NCBI GenBank assembly: GCA_017399515.1
Contig: JAFQBZ010000131.1
Span: forward strand, 1 to 12,121
Source: Clostridia bacterium
GTDB taxonomy: Bacteria; Bacillota; Clostridia; Christensenellales; UBA1242
DNA: 12,121 nucleotides
Direction: 5' to 3'
The notes under the pieces were generated by a model. That model searched no databases, was not told where the DNA came from, and worked only from the letters and a program-made list of their open reading frames with translations. The position numbers and the translations under genes were made by a program. The first letter of the stretch is position 1; each line of letters starts with the position of its first letter. Shown here piece by piece: positions 1-6,150 of this stretch.

Positions 1-2
1 AG

Positions 3-44
3 AAACTTTGTGCAGAAACAGGTGTTGCCTATAAGAAAAAATAA
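3..44 (+). CDS. Possible C-terminal end of an upstream protein (partial)
   Basis: The third frame is open from the left edge and reads KLCAETGVAYKKK before a TAA stop. A basic tail followed about 45 bases later by a strong terminator is what the end of a real gene looks like. The other two + frames give less natural peptides. Fourteen codons are too few to name a family, and I do not recognise it. Confidence 0.4.
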   Translation, partial: KLCAETGVAYKKK

Positions 45-88
45 AAGGGGTTGTTTTGTGAAAGAAAAACTAAATATTAAATAAAAGT

Positions 89-120
89 AAAAACACATAC
101 ATTTTGTATGTGTTTTTTTT
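89..120 (+). terminator. Rho-independent terminator after the upstream gene
   Basis: A 12-bp perfect stem pairs positions 89-100 with 106-117 around a 5-base loop (ATTTT), and an uninterrupted T run follows to 120. The outer pairs are A:T, so the stable core is the 7 bp ACACATAC-like half near the loop. It separates the upstream unit from the gene at 172. Confidence 0.85.
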
Positions 121-136
121 ATGATTAAATTAGGTA

Positions 137-165
137 TTGTATTGAAAAAGTTTATGTGTTAAAAT
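137..165 (+). promoter_or_regulatory. Putative sigma-A promoter for the 172 gene, extended -10
   Basis: TTGTAT (137-142) and TAAAAT (160-165) are 17 bases apart, and a TG at 157-158 gives an extended -10 (TGTTAAAAT). A start about 6-7 bases downstream of the -10 falls at 171-172, right on the ATG of the next gene. The sequence is AT-rich, so chance matches are easy. Confidence 0.4.
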
Positions 166-171
166 GGTTTT

Positions 172-1149
172 ATGGATAAAGATTTGTATTATAGTTTAAT
201 TTTAGATAAGTGTTTAGATGAACCTAATCTTTCGGAAGAAGATGCGAAACTTTTGGAAGAGGCTGAAAAATATTTTATTGAAAAAAGCAAGCAAAATATG
301 GGTATTGGAATGATGTGTGCAAGTTACATCTTTGTTCGTGATGGAGATGATATTTGGGCGGAATATTCCAAAATTATGCAATTTATTCAAGAATATTTGA
401 TAAAATTTGCGAAAAATAAAGGTAAAGAACTTGAGGATTTCGGCTTTGAATTTATTAATTATGGCAGAACACAAATTGTCTATGTTTTAACTGATAAGGC
501 AACTAATGAAAAAGTCACTATTTTAGTTAAACAGCCTGTTGTGGAATATGGAAAAGTTAAACAAGAAGCCGACTATTTGAAAAGTTTAAAATTAGTTGAT
601 GACCTTGTCGTTGCACCTATTGATTATTATTCTAATGGAGAGCAAGAGTTGTATGTTACACCATACATTGAGCAGGCTAGGTGTGTTGCAAGTGATAGAA
701 AATGGGGCGTTTATGTTCCAGAGCCATTTTATAGATTTGAAGATTTTTCAAAGAAGCAAGAAAGTGTTGTTAACGCATGTATGATTGCAAAACTTGTGAG
801 TATGTATGATTTTGAAAATAATCAAGGAATTGCTGCTTGCAAACTTGGCGGTGGTGACTTTATGCTTGAAAAAGGTTGGGAAGACAAGCCTTTAACAATT
901 GAAAATACACTTAAAAGTTTATATTTCATTGCGGCAAGAGAAATGCTTAAATGTTTGTTTGAAGATTATTTGAAAATTATAAAAAGTGAATTTTCAAGAG
1001 CAACAATAAATGAAAATCAAGATGAACTTTTAATTAATATTCGTGGCAGAGTTGCAATGAACATTCAAGATATTGAAAGTGGAATTGAACTTGGAAAACA
1101 AATAATTTCAAAAAGAAAGTCTGCAGAAGAAAACACTTTTGCAAAATAA
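172..1149 (+). CDS. Uncharacterised protein, possible divergent kinase-like fold
   Basis: I do not recognise this 325-residue soluble protein as a named family. It has no signal peptide or membrane segment. Residues 1-85 are mostly charged and helical. The middle resembles a protein-kinase/aminoglycoside-phosphotransferase N-lobe: a strand ending in VTILVK (possible ATP-contacting Lys120), a helix with KQEADYLKSL (possible Glu132), then a strand-turn-strand hinge with ELYVTPYIEQ (160-168). A GGGDF at 226-230 lies about 110 residues after Lys120, near where a metal-binding Asp would be, but no HxD catalytic loop or standard DFG is visible. It could be a pseudokinase or something unrelated. The ATG at 172 lacks a Shine-Dalgarno and may be read leaderless. 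The next in-frame ATG, at codon 43, would remove plausible coding sequence. A separate promoter follows it, so it may be transcribed apart from its neighbours. Confidence 0.85.
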   Translation: MDKDLYYSLILDKCLDEPNLSEEDAKLLEEAEKYFIEKSKQNMGIGMMCASYIFVRDGDDIWAEYSKIMQFIQEYLIKFAKNKGKELEDFGFEFINYGRTQIVYVLTDKATNEKVTILVKQPVVEYGKVKQEADYLKSLKLVDDLVVAPIDYYSNGEQELYVTPYIEQARCVASDRKWGVYVPEPFYRFEDFSKKQESVVNACMIAKLVSMYDFENNQGIAACKLGGGDFMLEKGWEDKPLTIENTLKSLYFIAAREMLKCLFEDYLKIIKSEFSRATINENQDELLINIRGRVAMNIQDIESGIELGKQIISKRKSAEENTFAK

Positions 1150-1155
1150 AATTCG

Positions 1156-1184
1156 TGTACAAATTTATATGTGTGTGATATAAT
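1156..1184 (+). promoter_or_regulatory. Extended -10 sigma-A promoter for the 1214-3288 operon
   Basis: TGTACA (1156-1161, four of six matches to TTGACA) is followed after exactly 17 bases by a perfect TATAAT (1179-1184), and TG at 1176-1177 gives a perfect extended -10, TGATATAAT. Transcription would start near 1191, leaving a leader of about 23 bases that holds the GAGG at 1205-1208. Confidence 0.65.
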
Positions 1185-1213
1185 TGGTATAGATTATTTG
1201 TTATGAGGTTGTT

Positions 1214-1657
1214 ATGAAGTTAAGAGAAATCGAAGAAATTTTGTTAGATTATAAGTTTAAAGATGGGATTTCAAAATTTAGAATTTTTGAATCATTTACA
1301 GAGTTTAGCATTTTTGAAATTGAAAACAATGCAAACATTGAAATTTCTGGAAAACTTTCACCAGAATGCGTTGAACTTTATGGATGCGGAGAAGATTTGT
1401 TTTTTGATGCAACTGAAGATGGTTTGAAAGAGATGATTTTAAAGGCTGAATATCAACTTAAAAATTGTTATAGGTTTGAGTTTTTTAATGCAAGTGGTGA
1501 AACGCTTTTTATTACACAAATGGTAATTGAAGAAGATATGACAGAAGAAAGACTTAAAGCAATGTGTGAAAGCATTAAAAACGAAGATAAAAACATTGTT
1601 AAAGCAAAAATAACCAGCACAAAACTTTCAAAAGAAATTGAAGTGTTAATGAAATAA
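1214..1657 (+). CDS. Hypothetical protein, 147 aa
   Basis: This is an acidic, soluble protein of 147 residues with no membrane segment, signal peptide or motif that I recognise. It reads as alternating short strands and helices: an N-terminal helix (1-14), a strand-rich stretch from about 20 to 60 with repeated Phe/Ile, a helix at 69-82, strands to about 107, and a C-terminal charged half. The start is set by a GAGG at 1205-1208, five bases before the ATG. It is the first gene after a good promoter and is followed after 17 bases by another unknown gene, so the two are probably cotranscribed. Its function cannot be read from the sequence. A small regulatory or adaptor domain is possible but unsupported. 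Confidence 0.85.
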   Translation: MKLREIEEILLDYKFKDGISKFRIFESFTEFSIFEIENNANIEISGKLSPECVELYGCGEDLFFDATEDGLKEMILKAEYQLKNCYRFEFFNASGETLFITQMVIEEDMTEERLKAMCESIKNEDKNIVKAKITSTKLSKEIEVLMK

Positions 1658-1674
1658 AAAAAAGGAATATATTT

Positions 1675-2550
1675 ATGAAATTTTTTGACAGAATTAGAAG
1701 AAAGAAAATAGACACAGTTGAATCAGAAAAAACAGAAGAAAAAAAGACAGAAACAAAACAAAAACCTTTTGTTGCAGACATTTCTATGTTTGAACTTGAA
1801 AGAGCGGATTGGAAGAAATTTGCAGGAATTTTAAAGCAAAATAGAGTACTTCCAAACTCATATATTAAACAGCCTGCAGATGTGAAAGTTTCGCTTGGAA
1901 AAGATAATAGACCTATGGTGCTTTTAACTTTTAAATCTGCAACATCAAATAGTGTTAGAGAACTTTTATTATTGCAAGATAAGGTTTATCAATCGGTTAA
2001 TGGTGCAATGTATAATGGTGGAAATCAGGAACTTATAAAATTATGGGAAAAGTTTAGAGAAGATATTAGATATAGCAATTATATAAGAACAAATAGAGAA
2101 GGCTATTTTCATAAAATGCGTGGTGAAAAAATGATGAAAATGGCTGAAAAACTCAAGGGAATGGATAACATTTATATACTTGAACAAGAATTTTTAGAAA
2201 AATATAAAGATGCTATTTTTGATGATTTTGGTAATGATTTTTCTTTTGAAATTTACGAAACAATTCCAACTTTTGAATGTCTTGAAAGAACTGAAGATGG
2301 AAAATATTTAAACACAGAAAAAGTCACACCATTTTCTCCAAGAACTTTAGAACTTTGCATTTCAAAAATGACTAATGGTTGCAGGGCTGAACAAGGTGAA
2401 TATGTTCCAGACTTTACTAAAAAGTGCAGAAGAATTCAAGAACTTTCTTGCTATGAATCGCCAGATTGGGATAGGGTTATTGGTTATGGTGAAGATATTG
2501 TGAAAACTGCTTATCAAGCAGCCGTGCTTGATGGAAGTTATGAAAGATAA
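1675..2550 (+). CDS. Hypothetical protein with charged N-terminal tail, 291 aa
   Basis: I do not recognise this 291-residue protein. Residues 1-31 are very rich in Lys, Arg, Glu and Thr and are likely disordered. From about 33 onward it looks folded: a mixed region to about 110, with a strand pair around VKVSLG and MVLLTF, a long helical stretch at roughly 115-183, and a C-terminal part with five Cys at 202, 228, 236, 251 and 259. The Cys spacing is not a clear zinc-ribbon pattern. There is no signal peptide or membrane span. AAAGGA at 1661-1666, eight bases before the ATG, supports the start. It lies 17 bases after the 1214 gene and 12 before the HD-domain gene, which points to one operon and possibly one shared task. 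Confidence 0.85.
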   Translation: MKFFDRIRRKKIDTVESEKTEEKKTETKQKPFVADISMFELERADWKKFAGILKQNRVLPNSYIKQPADVKVSLGKDNRPMVLLTFKSATSNSVRELLLLQDKVYQSVNGAMYNGGNQELIKLWEKFREDIRYSNYIRTNREGYFHKMRGEKMMKMAEKLKGMDNIYILEQEFLEKYKDAIFDDFGNDFSFEIYETIPTFECLERTEDGKYLNTEKVTPFSPRTLELCISKMTNGCRAEQGEYVPDFTKKCRRIQELSCYESPDWDRVIGYGEDIVKTAYQAAVLDGSYER

Positions 2551-2562
2551 TATGAGGTTATT

Positions 2563-3288
2563 ATGGCAAAAGTGAAAACTTACGAAGAATATATTAAAAA
2601 AGTTGATAGTGATTTGAGAAAATATATTGAAGAAAATGTGTTTCCTGAATATGAGAAAAATGACAAAGGGCACAACATTTTGCATATTAAAGAAGTTATA
2701 AGAAGGTCTTTTGAACTTAATGAATCAATGGGGCTTGGGCTTAATGATAATCTTGTTTTTGCAATTGCTGCTTGTCATGATAATGGAAAATATGTTGACC
2801 ACAAAACTCACGAAAAAATTGCAGCCGAAAGATTTTTTGCTGATGAAAATTTTAAAAGATTTTTCAGTGATGAAGAAAGAATGATTATCAAAGAAGCAAT
2901 TGAAGACCACAGGTCATCATTTGAAGAAGAACCAAGGTCTAGTTATGGAAAATTGGTTTCTTCTGCTGACAGAAACAGCACCATTGACATTGTGTTTATT
3001 CGCAGTTTTTTTGTGGGTAAGGAAAGAACACCTGATATGACCATTGAAGAGTTTTTAGATTTCACAATTAACAGACTTCGCAAAAGATATAGTGAAGAAG
3101 ATAGTGAAAATATGTTTTATGAAGACGAAATTTATGTAAAGTTTTTAGCCGATATGAGAAGGCTTTTAAAAGATGATAAAGCATTCAAAGACAGATATTG
3201 CAGAGTAAACAACATTCAAAATCGAAATAATAAAGTTAGAGATGAGGCTGGTTACAGAGAAGAACCGGCAGGATTTTCTATGCAATAA
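2563..3288 (+). CDS. HD-domain metal-dependent phosphohydrolase
   Basis: This 241-residue cytoplasmic protein carries the HD superfamily signature: His37/His41 in GHNILHIKEV, the His72-Asp73 pair in CHDNGK, His80/His83 just after it, His116 in EDHR, and Asp136 in SSADRN. HD proteins use these residues to hold one or two divalent metals and to hydrolyse phosphate esters, often nucleotides or cyclic nucleotides. Which substrate this one uses cannot be told, and no RelA/SpoT, GYP or PAS-type motifs are visible. Residues 140-205 form a helical extension with a conserved-looking FIRSFF and MTIEEFL, and the last 35 residues are basic and probably flexible. GAGG at 2554-2557, five bases before the ATG, sets the start. 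It closes a three-gene operon that a terminator ends at about 3388. Confidence 0.9.
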   Translation: MAKVKTYEEYIKKVDSDLRKYIEENVFPEYEKNDKGHNILHIKEVIRRSFELNESMGLGLNDNLVFAIAACHDNGKYVDHKTHEKIAAERFFADENFKRFFSDEERMIIKEAIEDHRSSFEEEPRSSYGKLVSSADRNSTIDIVFIRSFFVGKERTPDMTIEEFLDFTINRLRKRYSEEDSENMFYEDEIYVKFLADMRRLLKDDKAFKDRYCRVNNIQNRNNKVRDEAGYREEPAGFSMQ

Positions 3289-3349
3289 TGTGAATTTAAA
3301 AATACACTTCAAATTATTAAACAATAACTAAATATTTTTATAAAATTAG

Positions 3350-3388
3350 AAATTAAAGCAAATAAACCCTTGCTTTAATTTTTTCTTT
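3350..3388 (+). terminator. Rho-independent terminator after the HD-domain gene
   Basis: A 12-bp perfect stem pairs 3350-3361 with 3370-3381 around an 8-base loop, and a T-rich tract (TTTTTTCTTT) follows from about 3379. It ends the 1214-3288 operon. Confidence 0.8.
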
Positions 3389-3397
3389 ATGTATAAT
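3370..3397 (+). promoter_or_regulatory. Putative promoter for the ABC exporter operon
   Basis: A perfect TATAAT (3392-3397) lies 16 bases after TTGCTT (3370-3375). The -35-like hexamer is inside the 3' arm of the preceding terminator, so terminator and promoter would overlap. Transcription would start near 3404, giving an AT-rich leader of about 80 bases before the ATG at 3487. The weak -35 keeps confidence modest. Confidence 0.45.
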
Positions 3398-3486
3398 AAA
3401 GTTATTAAATAGTTATTTTTTTATAAAAAAGACAGGTTTAAAAATGATAACGATTTAAAATACAACAAAAAAAGAGGGCTAGAATT

Positions 3487-4464
3487 ATGAAAGTTATTGA
3501 AGTTAATAATTTGAAAAAAGAGTTTGTTAGCAAAAAAAGAATAACAAAACCTAATGGAAAAAAATCACTTTTCAAACGAGAAAAATGTGTTAAAAATGCT
3601 GTTGATGGCATTTCCTTTTCTGTTGAAGAAGGTGAAGCATTGGCTTTCATTGGTCCTAACGGTGCAGGAAAGTCAACAACCATTAAAATGCTCACCGGCA
3701 TACTTTATCCAACCTCGGGTGATATTAAAGTTTTGGGCTTAAACCCAAGCAAAGACAGAATTAAACTTTCTTATCAAATCGGTTCAGTGTTTGGACAAAA
3801 AGAGCAACTTTGGGTGCATTTGTCAGCAATGGAAAACTTTAAGTTTTTTGGTTCAATTTATGATATCAAAAAAGACAAACTTGAAAAGCGAATTGATGAA
3901 CTTGCTAGCATTTTTGAAATTAAAGAGTTTATCAATCAACCTGTTAAAAGTTTGAGTTTGGGTCAAAGAATGAAATGTGAAATGGTTGCAAGTTTGCTTC
4001 ATGAACCAAAAATGTTGTTCTTTGATGAACCAACAATTGGTCTTGACCCAATTGCAAAGGAAACACTTAGAAAATTGATTAAGAAAATCAATAGAGAACT
4101 TGGCACAACAATTTTCTTTACATCTCACGATGTTGGTGATATTGAAGAAGTTTGTAAGCGTGTTATCATTATTAATGATGGTAAAATTGTGCTTGATGAT
4201 AGTATGCGCAATTTGAAATATCATCACTTAAACAAAAAACTTGTTGAAGTTAATTTAAAGAAAGATGTTAAACTTAAAGAGAAAGATGGTATCAAAGTTT
4301 TGAAATCAAAAGATACACTTTATAAAATTGAAGTTGATATGAATAAAACCACAATGGATGAACTTATGAGTTTGTTCAAAGCAGATGATTTGCAAGATAT
4401 CACAATATCAAGCGAACCACTTGAAGAGATTATTAAAGACATTTACAGAGGCAAAGATGAGTAA
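3487..4464 (+). CDS. ABC-2 type exporter, ATP-binding protein
   Basis: This 325-residue cytoplasmic ATPase would power export by the two permeases encoded next. The full set of ABC motifs is present: Walker A GPNGAGKS (56-63), Q-loop Gln104 in VFGQKEQLW, signature LSLGQ (156-160), Walker B MLFFDEP (176-182) and the switch His214 in FTSHD. The roughly 100 residues after the nucleotide-binding domain form a C-terminal extension typical of the uncharacterised ABC-2 ATPases of the COG4586 type, which pair with COG4587 and COG3694 permeases. A basic insert between the first strand and Walker A (about residues 14-35) is also seen in that group. GAGGG at 3473-3477 precedes the ATG. The substrate is unknown; drugs, lipids or glycoconjugates are all possible. 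It overlaps the next gene by eight bases. Confidence 0.95.
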   Translation: MKVIEVNNLKKEFVSKKRITKPNGKKSLFKREKCVKNAVDGISFSVEEGEALAFIGPNGAGKSTTIKMLTGILYPTSGDIKVLGLNPSKDRIKLSYQIGSVFGQKEQLWVHLSAMENFKFFGSIYDIKKDKLEKRIDELASIFEIKEFINQPVKSLSLGQRMKCEMVASLLHEPKMLFFDEPTIGLDPIAKETLRKLIKKINRELGTTIFFTSHDVGDIEEVCKRVIIINDGKIVLDDSMRNLKYHHLNKKLVEVNLKKDVKLKEKDGIKVLKSKDTLYKIEVDMNKTTMDELMSLFKADDLQDITISSEPLEEIIKDIYRGKDE

Positions 4465-5254
4465 ATATTTTAGCATTTACAGAACAAGTTTAAAGCAAGA
4501 GAGCAAAACACTTGGCAACTCTCTTACTTCTGTTATCTCTTTTGTGGTTATTATTTATATCTTTCAACAACTTTGGCAGTTTATTTATGGCGGAAACGGT
4601 GGTGGAACTTTAATTTATGGTTATTCTGTCAAAATGACGATTTGGTATATGATTATGGCTGAAGTTTTGATGTATTCAGTTAATGCAAGGGGAACAACTC
4701 GTGCATTTGCAAATGACATCAAGTCAGGAAAGATTGCTTATCAATTAAACAAGCCATATAACTATTATATGTATCAAATCAGTTCACAAGCAGGTGCTAT
4801 TTCTTGGAAGTTATTGTTCTTAGTTCCAACTGGAATCTTGATGGGGCTTATACTTCTTGGACCTATTCCTGGTTTTAGCATTGCTTATGTTTTTCCACTT
4901 CTTGCAAGTTTGCTTCTTGCCGTCATCTTAACTTGCATTATCTATGGAACAGCAGGTTTATTATCTTTCTGGGTTGAAGAGGCAACTCCATTCGCGTGGA
5001 TTATTCAAAAATTCCAAATGTTATTTGGTTTATTCTTTCCACCAGAGTTCTTCTCGGCTTCGCTTCAACCATTTATCACATACAGTCCTGTCTATGCAAT
5101 GATGAGTGGTCCTTGTAAACTTATGGCAAACTTCTCTTGGGATTTATTCTGGAAGGTTAGCCTTTCACAACTTATCTATATTGCAGTGTTTGTGATTATT
5201 GGTTTTATTATTTACAAAATTGGAACAAAGAAGGTGAATATACATGGCGGTTAA
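4457..5254 (+). CDS. ABC-2 type exporter, first permease
   Basis: This integral membrane protein of 265 residues has about six hydrophobic spans: roughly residues 22-42, 58-75, 113-135, 141-170, 180-200 and 238-257. The cytoplasmic loop with DIKSGKIAYQLNKPYNYY is the kind of motif shared by ABC2_membrane_6-like permeases. It should form the transport channel with the permease encoded next, driven by the ATPase at 3487. The start chosen is the ATG at 4457, which has AGAGG at 4446-4450 and overlaps the ATPase gene by eight bases. An in-frame ATG at 4385 would add 24 polar residues, create an 80-base overlap and has no good ribosome binding site, so it is rejected. The overlap suggests translational coupling. 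Confidence 0.92.
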   Translation: MSKYFSIYRTSLKQESKTLGNSLTSVISFVVIIYIFQQLWQFIYGGNGGGTLIYGYSVKMTIWYMIMAEVLMYSVNARGTTRAFANDIKSGKIAYQLNKPYNYYMYQISSQAGAISWKLLFLVPTGILMGLILLGPIPGFSIAYVFPLLASLLLAVILTCIIYGTAGLLSFWVEEATPFAWIIQKFQMLFGLFFPPEFFSASLQPFITYSPVYAMMSGPCKLMANFSWDLFWKVSLSQLIYIAVFVIIGFIIYKIGTKKVNIHGG

Positions 5255-6035
5255 AAATAATTTAAAAATGATTTTTAGTTATTTCAGGCTGAATGTAAAG
5301 AAAGAGTGGAAATATAAAACATCATTCTTTATGCAGATTGCCATGATGATTTTGAATGATTTGTTCTTTATTATTCAATGGTATATCATTTTTCAGTTAG
5401 TTGATAACATTGGTGGTTATGGCTTTAATGAAACAATGCTTCTTTGGGCTATTGCTGCTGGTGGTTTTGGATTTTCACACGCTTTCTTTGGTGGCGCTTG
5501 GAATATAAAAGATATTGTTTATGATGGAAAGTTAGATGTATTTCTAACACAACCAAAAAGTGTGCTTTTAAATGTTAGTTGTTCGTCAACCGACATTTCT
5601 GCAATTGGTGATATGATTTATGCTTATGTTGTGCTTATAATTATTGGTGCTCCTTGGCATTGGTATCTGCTTATGATTCCTGCAATGATTATTGCTGGGC
5701 TTATATATGTTTCGGTTTATGTGACTTATGTGGGCTTGTGTTTCTATATGAAGCAAGGCGATGCAATTGCAAAATCTATCGAGGGCACAGTGAATAAGGC
5801 TGCAAACTATCCACCACATATTTTTAACTATGTGGTTAAAGGTCTGTTCTTAACACTTATTCCAACATTCTTCTATACATTCATTCCTGCACAATATTTC
5901 TTTATAACATTTAACATTTGGTGGGTGCTTGGTGCGGTTGCTGTGACTGCTTTGTGGATAGCAATTGCATTTGCAACATTCAACCATGGTTTGAAGAAAT
6001 ATAATTCAGGAAACCTTATGGGTGGAAGACTTTAA
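5244..6035 (+). CDS. ABC-2 type exporter, second permease
   Basis: This second membrane subunit of 263 residues also has about six hydrophobic spans, near 27-52, 63-82, 113-134, 137-168, 195-217 and 222-246. The loop KDIVYDGKLDVFLTQPK parallels the SGKIAYQLNKP loop of the first permease, and the C-terminal GLKKYNSGN is typical of the COG3694 type, so the two subunits are distant relatives that probably form a heterodimer. AAGGTGA at 5231-5237, six bases before the ATG, supports the start. The gene overlaps its predecessor by 11 bases, as expected for subunits made in equal amounts. A terminator follows directly. The transported compound cannot be inferred. Confidence 0.92.
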   Translation: MAVKNNLKMIFSYFRLNVKKEWKYKTSFFMQIAMMILNDLFFIIQWYIIFQLVDNIGGYGFNETMLLWAIAAGGFGFSHAFFGGAWNIKDIVYDGKLDVFLTQPKSVLLNVSCSSTDISAIGDMIYAYVVLIIIGAPWHWYLLMIPAMIIAGLIYVSVYVTYVGLCFYMKQGDAIAKSIEGTVNKAANYPPHIFNYVVKGLFLTLIPTFFYTFIPAQYFFITFNIWWVLGAVAVTALWIAIAFATFNHGLKKYNSGNLMGGRL

Positions 6036-6045
6036 TTAAACAATA

Positions 6046-6077
6046 AAAAGGCAGTTAGAAATAACTGTCTTTTTTTC
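6046..6077 (+). terminator. Rho-independent terminator of the ABC exporter operon
   Basis: The stem pairs 6047-6057 with 6062-6072, with one G:T wobble, around a GAAA tetraloop at 6058-6061. The T run spans 6070-6076. It starts 11 bases after the permease stop codon. Confidence 0.85.
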
Positions 6078-6109
6078 TGCAAAATTTTAATTAAACAAAT
6101 AAACACTTT

Positions 6110-6136
6110 TTGTGTGTTTTGAATAATCTATATATT
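6110..6136 (+). promoter_or_regulatory. Weak candidate promoter for murA-ftsQ
   Basis: TATATT (6131-6136) is a fair -10, and TTGTGT (6110-6115) lies 15 bases upstream as a poor -35. A promoter is expected here because a terminator ends the previous operon at 6077 and murA starts at 6151, but a start near 6143 would place the Shine-Dalgarno at the very 5' end of the RNA. The exact elements are uncertain. Confidence 0.3.
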
Positions 6137-6150
6137 AGATTGAGGTGTTT

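Noticed and set aside
58..84. Eight-codon reading frame starting with GTG after the upstream stop
   Set aside because: It is too short, has no conserved product, and sits between a stop codon and a terminator. An AAGGGG precedes it at about 45-50, but that alone is not enough.
2362..2685. Open frame on the - strand across the junction of the 1675 and 2563 genes
   Set aside because: It overlaps two real genes and the Phe/Ile-rich product has no natural domain pattern; no promoter or ribosome binding site is seen on that strand.
3416..3431. T-run/A-run palindrome in the exporter leader
   Set aside because: It is an all-A:T stretch with a negligible stable stem, best explained by base composition.
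3853..4227. Open frame on the - strand inside the ABC ATPase gene
   Set aside because: It lies fully opposite conserved ABC motifs and its product is a low-complexity Phe/Asn/Ile sequence typical of antisense AT-rich DNA.
4385..4456. Longer start for the first permease at the ATG at 4385
   Set aside because: It would overlap the ATPase gene by 80 bases, adds 24 polar residues with no family support, and lacks a ribosome binding site. The ATG at 4457 has AGAGG and an eight-base overlap.
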